A stretch of DNA of 64,000 nucleotides from Plumapathes pennacea (GCA_964036295.1 OZ038466.1:5574501-5638500); one strand, 5' to 3'. Shown: positions 44,601 to 54,689, numbered from the stretch's first letter. The notes: generated by a model not told the origin, from the sequence alone. A program made the numbers and translations.

Positions 44601-47600
44601 AAATGTGTTTGATTTTGTTTTGAAAAACATGATTGGATGTGATTGTCTGGGTATTAGTCAGTAGTCTTCAGGCAGACTGTTGCTGTTGACTGATGCAATC
44701 AACAGTTACTGTTTAGCTAAAATTGCACTGTGCAAATCGGCCTTCACGTTTGGCTCAGTGGTGTTTGACTGTGTGCTTTGTCATAGTTTTATTTACCAAT
44801 GGTCCAGCAGAATATTTCAGCTGAGGAACTGTGCATGGTTTTTAAATGTACAAATGTAAATATCATTGAATGTAAATATTTTTCCAAACAAATAATTCAG
44901 ATTGAGCTGTGTATGGAATTTTGCACACAGGAAAAGATGAGGCTTGGGCAGTAATTTGTAAACTGGGAACTTTGACTATTTATAGTAATTTTATGTGCTT
45001 TATAACTGTAAACACGACCACTGTTTTCTGTACCAAAATCAGTGGGGGCCATTTTCAGGACAAAAGAGGAAATTACATGATTATTATTCTAGTTTTCAAA
45101 ATTTATTGAATATATAAAAAGACGACACTGCTTAAATACATTAGCACATACATGTAGATACACAGGACATCAAGTAATTAAAGTGTCTGGTCATGTGAAA
45201 GGCAATAACAAAGTGGATTGAAAAGACTGTTGAAAATCAAGGGCCATGTGTATTTCACAAGTTGGACCACTATTATGACACCACCACCAGCCTTTGATCT
45301 GATGGAAATCTGTAAAATATTTTTTGATTGTGATTGTCCAGGTGGTAGTCAGTAGTCCTCAGGAAGATTGTTACTGTTTACTGATGCCTTCGACTACCAG
45401 AGCAGAAGTTGTCAGAGTCAAAGATGACCTCTGTTCAGGTAGTGAACACATCAGACAACAGGACCAATCTTCCTGAAGACTACTGACTACCACCCAGACA
45501 ATCACAAATTAACTGTTGAGACTCCTGGATTCAAACCATTTGCCAAGTGAAAGTACATTGCATCACAACATTTTGTGTAACCAATCCAAACAGCAAATGC
45601 AAAATCAAAACTATTCACTGATCCTATTGACAGTCATCTAAAAATGCAAATATGCATGTAAATAATTTTTAGCTGGAAAAGGGTCTGTGTTGTTACCATG
45701 GCTATAAAATATTTCATTCTGTATAACTGGTAGTTCACAAGCTGTCACAATCATACAATGTACGAAATTGTAAAAATAGTCTATTGTCATCAGGAATTTT
45801 GTGCATGACTGTAATTCTCTTAATGCAGAATGATTAAAGTCAAAGTTTCGTCAGAGAAAAGTAACTGTAGAAATTCATATTCTTTCTGGATATTTATAAA
45901 ATGTCATTGTTGTTGTACACCACACCATTTCTGAAATATCTTTCGTAAGACAGTTTTTTGGTTGAGCACACAAAATACCGTAAAGGCACTTTAAAAACCA
46001 GGTAGATTGCCATGCAAATTGAGCTCGTCCAACCAAAATACATGTACATATGTTTCAGCTTGCAACTTGCCAGCACTTGTGATAAAATCTTCTTACACTG
46101 TTTACTGAGACTTGAGCAAATGCGTTCACAATGGCTAATGGCGTGTTTGATCTCAGCAACTCTGGCCACCTACGAACGTAGCTTTTAACAATGCCAAAAA
46201 CCAGTTCTATAGGATTAAAATCGTAGGAATACGGTGGTAATTTAACGAGCGTGATGTTATTTGGTGCAAGCATGTTGATCAAATCTCGTTCTTTATGAAT
46301 TGAAGCATTATCCATTACAAGGTAAGAATCGCGAGGAATAGATGTACAAAATGCTGGTTCATACCATCATTAAATTGAATTCTGTTGAAGCTTCCATAAA
46401 TTGGATAGGCGTCCAGTACTCCCGCGTCGTATCCAACCACACTGAGGACTGACATTTTCTCTCTTTCGTCTGCTCTGTTGGTCACCAGAGGGAGGTTGTG
46501 ATTTGTATGGCATCGCCCAATTCTTCTCACTCCGTCTGCCAATTGAACTGCAGTCTCGTCAACGAAATACAACCTTCTGGGATCAACAGATCTTTGCAGC
46601 AGTGCGCCTGGCAATGTTTACTTCCGTGAATCTTTCTAACGGCACTTTCGATGCTTTATGTCGGGTTAAGTCTAAATTCTGGAGAGTTTTGCAGATGGTA
46701 GGAATGGAGGGCACTGCAAAATGTTCCAATTGTAGATCGTCCTGAAGAGCCTGCTGCATTTCAGATAGGTACATGAAGGGGTCGTGGCAAACCAGAGATT
46801 CAAGGTACGCAACTTTCCATGGGTCCATGATCGTCGGAGGAGACCCTCTATTCCCGGGTTCAAAGCTTCCGGTGTTTAGAAATTTCAAAGTCACAGATTT
46901 TGCAGTGTCGTAAGTGCACATATTTGCTACCGAAGCCTCGGTTAGACTGCCACTTTCAAGGTAGGACGCAACAATTTGGTAGCGCTTCTGCATGGGATAT
47001 GAAGAACCTCTCTTGTAAACGCCACCGAACTGGTTCTGTCTCCAAGCCATCGTCCTTCGCTAGCCAGTGAACCGTTTCTCCAGTTCGTGTTGAGATCTCC
47101 ACATGTTTAGCTGCTTAAAATACGCTTGTCCGCCGCTAACTTGACGAAACGACTCGACCCGAGTCGACGAACAACAACGGCAAAAAAAAGCTCAAAAGCT
47201 CGACATACAGACGCCTTTCACATGACCAGAAACTAAGAAACGAAACAACACAACATGTGCACTGTAGGGAAGGAAAAAAAAATGAAAAAAATTCTTTCGT
47301 GATGATGACGAGTAAAACCAAACACACGATTGGTGTTACTTTCACGTCTGATTGGCCGACGACTCGCGCCTTTTTCTGTCGACCAATCAGACTGCAAAGC
47401 AAACGCAAAACCAAAGCAAAACCAAAGCAATCACACGATTACTTTCGACAGTCATTCGAAAACCGCTCTATCTAATATTCTATCTTTTCCTTACAATTTC
47501 TGTAATGGTATTTAACTTTGGAAATTACTCTGGCTTTGACAAAGAGAGCAAAATCTAGGTGGTGGTGTTGGTGGTGGTGGTGTTGGTGGTGTTGTTGGTG

Positions 47601-48609
47601 GTGGTGTTGGTGGTGTTGGTGTTGGTGGTGTTGTTGTTGGTGGTGGTGGTGGTGGTGGTGGTGGTGGTGGTGGTGGTGGTGGTGATGGTAACAGTAGTCG
47701 GGGGAAAACATAGAAGTGTGAGGAGCATGTACTGTATTTTATTGCTGTGTTTTACATCTCTGTGTCACATGTAAGTACACGTGTTTTATGTTTTCTGCTC
47801 GTGTATTCCGATTATTCGTTGTGGTTCATAAAACACTTCTTGCCTTCTAGTCCACTGCTGAACAGTGACAAATTCCATCTCTCTCTATTGGGCTGCTCTC
47901 TGGAGGTGGCCATGGCACAGCGGGCTGTGCTCTGTGAGTATACTGCTACACACGTATATCAGTAGCCTTACAGCGAGCCTAGGATTTACGTATCAAAGAC
48001 AGTAAAGACAAAATGATCTCGCTCAACGCTACCACGCGAGCAGCTGCCGTTACGAAACTGGAAACAGGCCGTCTGGAGATGCATCCTGGGAATCAGCGAC
48101 GTGGCCGTCTGAACAGTGACACATGGGCCCAATTTACCAGACATTTACAAGTGTATTTTACAAGTTGGACCATAAATATAACACCACTAAAGCCTTCTGA
48201 CAGATACAGGTTTCAAAGGCGTGGATACAACACTATTTGGTTATAGTGTTTGATTAAAGTGTTTTGCGGTCCGACTTGTAAACTACATATGTAAACATGT
48301 TATTGTGTTGGTCCGTGGGCTCCCTGTAATAGCGCTTCTTGACAGCCCAATTAGCGTTCGTTACGTTGTGACTCGTTGTTTTTGTTGACTTCAGGGCCTG
48401 CACTGAGTTTTCCCTGGATACTGGAGGTGGTGGGACAAATGGTATCTATAACGTGCTGCCTCGTCTTTATTGCTCCCACTGCATTGCACTATCTTAAGCA
48501 CTTAGTATAGGTAATCGCATGATTTCGAGTGCAATTTGGAATTAATGAGCACGAGTAAATTTTTCAAAGACCACAAAATTGCACGAGCGCCGCGCGAGTG
48601 CAATTTGTG

Positions 48610-48646
<37 letters not shown>

Positions 48647-51600
48647 ATTGCACGAGAAATCAATGTGATTACTTGCTAATAACATGCATACAATAAATTA
48701 CGTCGCGCAATTTTTTCAATTTCATTACAGTTCACAAGTGTCTCTCAAGAACTTTGTTTTCTCGCAAACAGAATCGGAATCGTCCTGAGGAATGAAAATA
48801 CACCCTTTTGTCTTGTTTGGCTTCGCAAATACGCGCGCCGGCTGTCGGCAATTTTTAATTTTAAATTTCTGCACTCTTAATTTCACATTTCTGCACTTTT
48901 AATTTCACATTTTTGCACTGTTTGGGATAAATTGACGCGCGCTCAGCCAATCAGAATGCAGAAATTATTGTATGCATGCTATTAGATGGATTACTGTTGC
49001 ATAAATTATGCTGCTTCCAATTTCTTACAGCCATACGACTTTTTCAAAGTGATAGAAAGTTTTATTCTGCATGAACCTCTGTTGAGTAGCAGCATAATCA
49101 AGGTAAGCCGTGTTTTCGTTTTTATTCTCACAATTCTTTCTTAATCCGTTGGTGAAAAGAATGTCAGTTTGTGATCAAAAACCAACTAAACAGCTTGTCT
49201 TTGACTAGTACGTGCTCGGAAACCTTTTCTCACAGAAATATCCTAGTATTCAGGTCATAATTCAGTAAAACATTTACAAGTGTATTTTACACGTTGGACC
49301 AAATTCCCTTCACGTTTAATCCAATGCCTTGGTCAAATGCTGTTCTAGCTGAGTGCCTAACGTTTTTACAGACTTTTCCGACTTGTAGCGAATCATATAA
49401 TACGATCACCATGAACGACGTACGTCAAAAGTTATGTATGAGTTGTCCCATTACTAACACCTTGGTCTCTCCACAGCATCTTAACCGTATAGAGGAGCAA
49501 ATTCTGGAAAGCTTAGCATGGAAATCGGTAATGAGTACCATTTTACTATGTGACAATGTTAATGAATTACTCATTTGATGTCAGCGACTATTTCCTCTTC
49601 GATAATTAAAATCAGAATGGTATTTGTCTTCAATTGTACCAATTTGTGGAGTAATACTTATTTGACTTGTTGTCTTAATTTGTAGGGATCCCTTTTATTG
49701 ACGGACATGGAGAAACATTGCAACCAATCAGATTCAAACTCTGGGTGAGTAAACAGATCAGGGGCAGACAAGAAGATGCACAGAGTTCACAGATAATAAC
49801 AGGTGGTCACAGTTGGTGACTGGTCACAGTAGGTCACAGGTGGTGGTAGTTGGTCACAGTAGGTCACAGGTGGTCGCAGTTGGTCACAGTAGGTCACAGG
49901 TGGCGGTAGTTGGTCACAGTAGGTCACAGGTGGTGGTAGTTGGTCACAGTAGGTCACAGGTGGTCGCAGTTGGTCACAGTAGGTCACAGGTGGTCGCAGT
50001 TGGTCACAGTAGGTCACAGGTGGCGGTAGTTGGTCACAGTAGGTCACAGGTGGTCGCAGTTGGTCACAGTAGGTCACAGGTGGTGGTAGTTGGTCACAGT
50101 AGGTCACAGGTGGTGGTAGTTGGTCACAGTAGGTCACAGGTGGTGGTAGTTGGTCACAGGTCACAGGTGGTGGTAGTTGGTCACAGGTGGTGACTACAGG
50201 TCACAGGTGGTCATAGGTAGTCACAGCAGGTCAAATTTCGTCACATTTAATAACAGGTGGTTACAGCAGGTCACAGATGGTCACCATTGGTCAGAGCAGG
50301 TCACGTGCTTCTATAAATGATTCAACATTGCACGCTGATGCGTGATGCAATGTTTCTTTACTCTTTTGCCTTTTTTTTATTTATTTTTTTATTTATTTTT
50401 TTGCAGTTTACCACAACAGAGTAAAAGATCACAGCCTCTTAACTTATTTTTACGTAAAGGTATGAATGCTACTGTTAGGAGAACACGTTTTCGATGCAAT
50501 ACTTCGTGCATTCACCATCTATTATTGAATTACGTTTAACTTTTAACTTTATTGCAGTCAATCATTTGGCCCACCAACGCCTCACAGCACTTTGCGCTTC
50601 TCTGGGAATCCAAGGGGACACTGTAAGGCTGTAATATTGTTCTTTATCAACTTCTTTTCAAAATTCGACCAAACGCGTGCACATGCGCATCTAATGACAC
50701 TGCCCCCTTAATTATTTGTTTGCGTTGCTTAGCAACTTGCTGCTCACATGTGGACGTGTCTTGAACAATCCCTGAAGATGAAATGGACACTGCTAATGGA
50801 CAGACATCTGGATCAGGTAAACCACACGATGAAAAGAACACTACTTGCATGTACCACTTGCGCAACGACACGGCGCGGTAATATGTTTTCAGCCGTGCGA
50901 TCGCCTTATTTTCGGGTCAGCGATAATTGCTTCTATAATACGGGATGCGCACAAAGATGCTTACACACGGTGTGAAATTTTACCTCGAGTTAGATAGTAA
51001 TGACGACGAATTGACGAAGACGATATGATTCACCCTAATAATATATGATTGACGTTATACTAATAGATTCGTTCTTTTTGATAGATGATCCTTTGTGCAG
51101 TGTACGCTATATCAAAGATAACAGATAAAGAAATCCAATTCAAACAGATTGTCAATGGCTACAGATCACTTCCCTATGCATCATCAAATGTAAGTATATA
51201 ACATTAATTATGGCCGCTATCACATGAGATATACTCGGTCAGAGCAGGAAAGGAACGTTGCATTTAAACGGGTGTCAATTTCCAGCAAAAAAAAAAGATG
51301 TTTGCTTGCAGGATGGGGTCTATTTCAGGGATTTTAGGATAGTTTAGAATATGTAGGTTTTGTATTTTTTGAGATATGTTAGATTCATATGACGTTTAGG
51401 ATATTTATTAGGTGGGTTTGGCTCAAAAAAGTGAGCACCAACTTTACAATATCCGCCATTTTGCATGTCAAGCTTGGAGCTTGGCAGGTGTGTACGGTTT
51501 AGGACGGACAGAAGTTGACTGAGCTCCAAGCGTGACGGTACAAATGAGCAGATATTGTAGAGTTTGTGCTCACTTTTCTGAGCCAAACCTACCCAGAATA

Positions 51601-53814
51601 CAGTGCGATCCAACCAAAAGCCGGAACTCTTGATGCGTGTATAAATGTTGTTATCACTTATTTAGGTTTACAAGGGTGCAGTGATCAGTACTACAGAACA
51701 GGACACTATCATTGGTTTCTATAACAAAGTGTACATGCCCGCTATGAAGCCTCTCATACTTCGGTTTGCACCTCATAACAAGGTAGTCTACGTTATTCGT
51801 TGTAAGGTTTGGCTGTATGTTCTTACTCGTGCATGTTTCATTGGATGTTTACCCGTTTGAGATATGATGACTGTAAGACGATGGTTCACAGCTTCTATCA
51901 TGTCTGTTGTAATTGTTAGAATCCTCCAGCTTCTCCAAGACCTGCTTTGAAAACGTCTGCTCATCTAGTCATGAGGTCGCCCGTGAAACAGTAAGTTAAA
52001 TCAGTTAGTAAGTTATCTTATTTCTTAACCCTTTCTCTCCTTCAGTTTCTCACCAGAGACAAGTAGTATAGTATGGAGAATGTGACCCTTGAAAGTTCAT
52101 TCACACGAAAGCTGATTGGCCTATCAATTCTCACTATATCACTCGTACATTATCTTCTTGAGTAGTTAGGAGAATTTGTAATCTGAGCTTAGGAGTGAAA
52201 GGGTTAAATGTACCTACCTGATGCCGGGTAGTGACCAAACTTGATACTTCGCTAGAGCTTGCACTAACCAAGCCATCATGATGTATAGTTGTTGAACCAC
52301 AACAAATCCATGCTTCGGTTTTGTTGTTTTGTGACCCAATGTATTGACAGTCGTGTTTGTTTTTTTTGTTTGTGATTTCAGAGTTAAAAACTTCTACCTT
52401 TCCCCAATGAAAAGTTCACCAAGTGGAATGCTTACTCCAAAGGCGAGGTACAGTCTTCTGCCAAAAGCTTTTCAAACGTGTTTACTGAGTTGCAAGTATT
52501 AGTACAGTCAACTCTCTCGACACCCCCCTACGACGAACACCTGGCAGAAGTGGTCTCTACCGTTTCTTCAGTCATTTACTCTAACTGAACTCTTTATAAG
52601 TCGGACACCTCTCTAAATGGACAGTTGGAGCTTGTCTCGAGGGAGTTGATTGTAGTGGCATCGCTTGCTTACGTGCTTGTTGTCCGAAAAAGCTTCCGAA
52701 CTTGTATATTCAATTCAAAAAGCACAACAAGCGCAAATCAATGGCACAGTTACTGTTGACAGTCATTATAATACCACTCTATTCTGGTGCATTCTTTTTT
52801 TAACTTTTTCAAACCTTTTCAAATTCACAGGGTTTTCATATGAAAGGTACTATGAAAACCCTATGAAAATATTCATGGTTTTCATAGCTTTTTCACAGGT
52901 GTTGCACTAGTAATGTTTATTACACAAATACGATGTTTAAGGCGGCATTTTTCTTTTGCGATCGATAGGTCTCTGTACAGTTTTGGAGAATCACCTGGGG
53001 TAAGTCATACAAACAACTTGTTTGTCCATAGATAAGACAGGTTTTTCCACAGATCAAACAAGTTTTTCCATAGATCAAACAGGTTTGGCCATAGATTTTG
53101 TTATGGTTTGCACGGATTGGAGGGTAACGTGCTTTGCTTACAAGGAATGGTCAGAGGGAACTGTAATTTGAGGGCTCAAATGTTGGATGGACGCTAATAA
53201 CCTGCTGGTTTACGTAATAGTGGTTGCTTCCGGAGTCCAATGTGTATTTACAACTTTATGTCTTTGCAACTTATCTTGTGCCATTTGTGGAGAATCTAAT
53301 GCAGCACCACTATTACCCAGAAACTGTAAACTAATGCTCTTTCACAGCTGGTCAGGAGGTTTGTTCACACAATAATGGAGATCACAAAAAGCAAACTGTA
53401 ATAGTTTATCGGTCATAACTTGGGAAGAGGGGTGCCTAAGGCCCCATTTTTATGGAGCAAAGTTGGAATGTCCCGGGAACCCGAGGCACACTCCTCCCCG
53501 AGTCACCCCGGCGCGCTCCCCAGAAACGGAGCCTAACCATGCTTCTCTGACACACATTAACATGTTTTACCTGCACAATTCTAACTAAGTTTGTACACCT
53601 CTCGGCATCTCTTTTCGCGCAGTCTGGTGATAGAGATAGCCTGTCTAGAATCAATGCATCCATGAAGGCAGTTCACACAGTCCAAACCTCCATACCGCAG
53701 AAGAGATTGAGATTTGACGAATGCGAGACCCAGCCAACCGGCACCCACACTGGACATGGCCGCGGTCTGCAGCTTCGTGGAAACGAAGACAGCGCATCTA
53801 GCAACACTTTGTAG
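34481..53814 (+). CDS. RB1: Retinoblastoma-family pocket protein (RB1-like)
   Basis: Thirty-one exons with matching phases sum to 2,304 nt (767 aa). Exons: 34481-34591, 35230-35285, 35610-35693, 36131-36265, 36464-36508, 36831-36886, 37322-37417, 37883-37992, 38200-38289, 38408-38461, 38721-38744, 39432-39538, 39867-39917, 40421-40457, 41489-41551, 42211-42267, 42369-42400, 47851-47933, 48395-48441, 49031-49102, 49477-49527, 49686-49744, 50407-50459, 50558-50622, 50733-50816, 51085-51189, 51666-51782, 51920-51990, 52382-52447, 52969-52999, 53623-53814. The protein is a nuclear repressor binding E2F/DP and LxCxE proteins. N-terminal cyclin-fold: FDQLCQELGL..AWAFWE. Pocket A: GRRLYFRIMEAMLLA, FHLSLLGCSLEVAM, FPWILEVV, HLNRIEEQILESLAW. 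Pocket B: LNLFLRKV, WTLLMDRHLDQ, MILCAVYAI, IIGFYNKVYM. The C-terminus has CDK-type sites (RSPVKQ, LSPMKS, LTPKAR) and a KRLRFD cyclin-docking motif. The short A-B spacer favours RB1 over p107/p130. An in-frame TAA 9 bp upstream supports the ATG. Exon 16 uses a weak donor (GTCGGT). Confidence 0.95.
34640..34796. mobile_element. Foldback MITE in RB1 intron 1
   Basis: CATCCTCGGAGACCCAGGGA...ATTGTGGGGTGG at about 34645-34678 is inverted at about 34766-34798 (CCACCCCACAATCT...TGGGTCTCCCAGGATG). Inner purine/pyrimidine arms (GGTAGAAAAGGGGAAG against CTTCCCCTTTTCTG) also pair. Confidence 0.8.
38507..38672. repeat. (CAT)n/(ATT) microsatellite in RB1 intron 10
   Basis: About 165 bp of CAT repeats with ATT and CCT variants between the exons ending at 38461 and starting at 38721. 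Open frames across it are repeat artefacts. Confidence 0.95.
39042..39227 (+). pseudogene. Gypsy-type retrotransposon integrase fragment
   Basis: An open frame of 61 codons reads like the catalytic-core region of a Ty3/gypsy integrase: TTQLFTKLRNHFARYGIP, then KVAFYDSPHNKFASFTKQW and LTSSPRYAQR. The block corresponds to the usual 'HFARYGIP...SDNGPQF...W...SSPxYPQ' segment, with the catalytic DN replaced by YDS. No flanking LTR, RT or RNase H is present. It is a short decayed relic inside RB1 intron 11, which runs from 38745 to 39431. Confidence 0.7.
39735..39838. mobile_element. Fragment of the GAGCGGTTTTCG MITE family
   Basis: The right-end portion only: AAAGCAATCACACGATTATT then GACAGTCATCCAAAAACCTCT, which matches the right end of the elements at 25209-25522 and 42432-47468. 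In the RB1 intron between the exons ending at 39538 and starting at 39867. Confidence 0.7.
39945..40752. mobile_element. Three MITEs around RB1 exon 14
   Basis: 39945-40078 is a truncated copy of the ACAGTCAACTCTCT family (TTTAAGACGGACACCTCTCT). 40203-40370 is a pogo/Tigger-like MITE beginning CAGTAGAACCCCGCTATC and ending in its inverted copy (GTTCGAGATAGGGGTTCTACT). 40565-40752 is a full ACAGTCAACTACCTC...GAGAGTTGACAGT copy. RB1 exon 14 (40421-40457) lies between the second and the third and is intact. Confidence 0.75.
41697..42109. mobile_element. MITE with AGGCGCTATTACACTGCAAT ends
   Basis: The left end AGGCGCTATTACACTGCAAT is matched by the inverted right end ATTGCATGGTGTAACAGCGCCT; the element is about 412 bp. 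Repeated internal GCAACTTG/CAAGTTG motifs. RB1 intron 15. Confidence 0.85.
43271..43948 (+). CDS. Transposon-borne ORF: DM-like Cys/His motif plus zinc ribbon
   Basis: An intact 225-codon ORF inside the 5-kb transposon, on the strand opposite the transposase. The start is the ATG at 43271 (AAAAACATG, A at -3); the frame is open a little upstream without another ATG. Residues 8-36 contain CNFCRNHG followed by LHRANCPWRHC, which strongly recalls the first zinc-binding half of a DM (doublesex/DMRT) domain (CxxCRNHG...KxHxxxCxWRxC), though with one extra residue and without the following Cys-x-Cys. Residues about 45-115 are a Pro/Val/Ala-rich linker with repeated VPCVVP units. Residues about 120-155 are hydrophobic/aromatic (LNVLFLQFLSIISDVF). 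The C-terminus is a zinc ribbon (CPHCGYTT...FCPSCGHPL). Function unknown; it could be a DNA-binding accessory protein of the element or captured host sequence. Expression is untested. Confidence 0.6.
   Translation: MSGIAHYCNFCRNHGVPTRVSALHRANCPWRHCGESVNNVLDVLTGAHPTASSVPAVPPPDVTTAPCVVPSVPCAVPVVPCVVPTDPPAPAAVPADSSPAPCIMTVEDARNAERLNVLFLQFLSIISDVFTSFDFNFVQTVDFLISLSGSGSEPHNNVLSFSSGVEQLPSVGGEPDPFSVVLATPTRHEGGRRPFRCPHCGYTTAAGDFRFCPSCGHPLEGRPRL
43968..44182. mobile_element. Nested MITE with AGGGTGCGTTCAATTGG ends
   Basis: The left end AGGGTGCGTTCAATTGGCC and the right end ACCCAATCGAATGCGCCCT are imperfect inverted repeats; GTATTCTGGAATAAGAATAG also pairs with CTATTCCTATTCCGGAATA. It is nested in the 5-kb transposon 20 bp after the stop of the DM-like ORF. 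Confidence 0.75.
46055..47050 (-). pseudogene. Tc1/mariner (DD34E) transposase with two frameshifts
   Basis: The minus-strand ATG at 47050 starts an N-terminal helix-turn-helix region (YQIVASYLESGSLTEASVA, GNRGSPPTI) as in Tc1/IS630-type paired-like domains. The frame then breaks near 46590 (an apparent extra base after AAGATCTGT) and again near 46345. All three catalytic residues are still visible across the pieces: the first D in YFVDETAV, the second D in VMDNASIH, and the E in PYSYDFNPIELVFG. Thirty-four residues separate the second D and the E, which gives DD34E. A stop follows at 46055-46057. This copy is unlikely to make active enzyme, but only two small lesions separate it from a full frame of about 330 codons, so decay is recent. 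Confidence 0.88.
47560..47690. repeat. (GGT/GTT)n microsatellite in RB1 intron 17
   Basis: About 130 bp of GGT and GTT triplets directly downstream of the transposon and upstream of exon 18. The open frames on both strands (poly-V, poly-H) are artefacts. Confidence 0.95.
48124..48320. mobile_element. MITE related to 18432-18780
   Basis: The left end CATTTACAAGTGTATTTTAC, followed by AAGTTGGACC, and a degraded inverted right end (GTAAACTACATATGTAAAC, TTGTGTTGGTCC) match the element at 18432. The minisatellite is absent here. A further solitary end (CATTTACAAGTGTATTTTAC) lies at 49269. Both are in RB1 introns. Confidence 0.7.
48512..48673. mobile_element. Palindromic MITE in RB1 intron 19
   Basis: AATCGCATGATTTCGAGTGC...AAATTTTTCAAAGACCAC at the left is repeated inverted as GTGGTCTTTGAAAAATTTAC...GCACGAGAAATCAATGTGATT at the right, with a GC-rich turn (GCGCCGCGCG). 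Confidence 0.85.
49803..50300. repeat. 30-bp minisatellite in RB1 intron 22
   Basis: The core at 49830-50155 has about ten to eleven units of exactly 30 bp, based on GGTCACAGTAGGTCACAGGT plus GGTNGNAGTT; two variants of the last ten bases (GGTCGCAGTT, GGTGGTAGTT or GGCGGTAGTT) alternate. Degenerate GGTCACAG units continue to about 50300. Because 30 is divisible by 3 both strands stay open, but the array lies between the exons ending at 49744 and starting at 50407 and is intronic. Confidence 0.95.
52025..52207. mobile_element. MITE, TTAACCCTTTCACTCC family, copy 2
   Basis: The left end CTTAACCCTTTCTCTCC is degraded relative to the right end GCTTAGGAGTGAAAGGGTTAA. The interior TCAATTCTCACTATATCACTC matches the copy at 31202-31409. 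RB1 intron 28. Confidence 0.85.
52504..52655. mobile_element. MITE, ACAGTCAACTCTCT family, copy in RB1 intron 29
   Basis: Begins ACAGTCAACTCTCTCGACAC, contains GGACACCTCTCTAAATGGAC and ends GAGGGAGTTGATTGT. Same family as the copies at 327, 40565 and 58976. Confidence 0.8.
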
Positions 53815-54689
53815 CCTTTTTATTCCAAGAATTTTAGTCCAGGTTTATGATTGGCCATTTTACATCATTCTGATTTCTCATAATTGTCCGCGTCAACCTG
53901 GGCCTTGTTGTCTTTCCTCCTATCTCTTCACCAGCAAACCGCAGGCTTTTGAGCAAATACCAACCAAAACAAATGTTCCAGCTCAAAACATCAAATCGCA
54001 ATCATATTGTGAGAGAAACCTTCCCATTTCCAGACCTAAAACGTACGAAAATGTTTAGACCTAATCCAGGATCATACCAATCGTGCTTTGAACAACTGGG
54101 TCCTAAGCTCTATGCAAAAAGCAAAACGTGGACCCCTTCTCTCGTTTTGCCACTGAAAAATTTTGCTATTTATTTTACCCGCTTGATATACTGTATTGAA
54201 AATTAGATGTTACGTATCAAACAAGGGTTTTTTCATTGATACAGTACTCGAAAACAGTCTGCAGAACCCGTTTCATGCAGTTGTCCCATACGTGTAACAG
54301 TAACGTTGTGTGTACGCTATTTTGGATGAACTGTCTGTGATCGTGGCCGTTCACTCAAATGTGTCACATCATTGAATAATTTTGATTGTTATGGTCCAGA
54401 ATATGTACATTTAAACCTTGTTTGTGAATTTTGAAATGTACGTCTACCGACAAGTGCATTGGAAAAAGCGCTGAACAGAATTTGAGTTCTCTGATTTGTG
54501 ACAGTTTGCCAATCATTACAAAATAATCTTAAATTATTACAACTACAGTATGTTGTGTATTCCTATTTATACGAGCCAAAATTAAATTGCTATCTGTTGT
54601 GGCGTAGAGTTATGTTTCCTGCATTGCATGGAGCTTCAATCCTGGCCAAAAGTATGTGGGACACTCTGAAAGAATGCTATTTTCAACAT

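Larger units (their letters stand above)
42432..47468 (-). mobile_element. 5,037-bp Tc1/mariner-type transposon in RB1 intron 17
   Basis: The left end GAGCGGTTTTCGAATGACTG and the right end CAGTCATTCGAAAACCGCTC are perfect inverted repeats (at least 25 bp including TCGAAA), flanked by TA duplications at 42430-42431 and 47469-47470. Inside are a DD34E transposase on the minus strand (46055-47050, two frameshifts), an intact plus-strand ORF (43271-43948), and secondary insertions: a 43968-44182 MITE with AGGGTGCGTTCAATTGG ends, a 44185-44430 fragment of the element's own MITE family, and a 45322-45508 foldback (TGATTGTCCAGGTGGTAGTC). The transposon starts 31 bp after the donor of RB1 exon 17 and accounts for most of that 5.4-kb intron. 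Confidence 0.85.

Noticed and set aside
47472..47774. Poly-His and poly-Val frames, and a candidate exon 47704-47767 for RB1
   Set aside because: The frames come from GGT repeats. The candidate exon would fit phase 2, but exon 17 already joins exon 18 directly in frame and matches the family without it.
49787..50193. Long open frames on both strands and a CRISPR-like look of regular 30-bp repeats
   Set aside because: Units are contiguous with no unique spacers, the genome is metazoan, and the array lies inside an RB1 intron. The frames are open only because 30 is divisible by 3.
50870..51000. Similarity of CCGTGCGATCGCCTTATTTTC to 1109-1130 as a shared exon
   Set aside because: Both sites lie in introns of unrelated genes; a dispersed repeat fragment is the better explanation.
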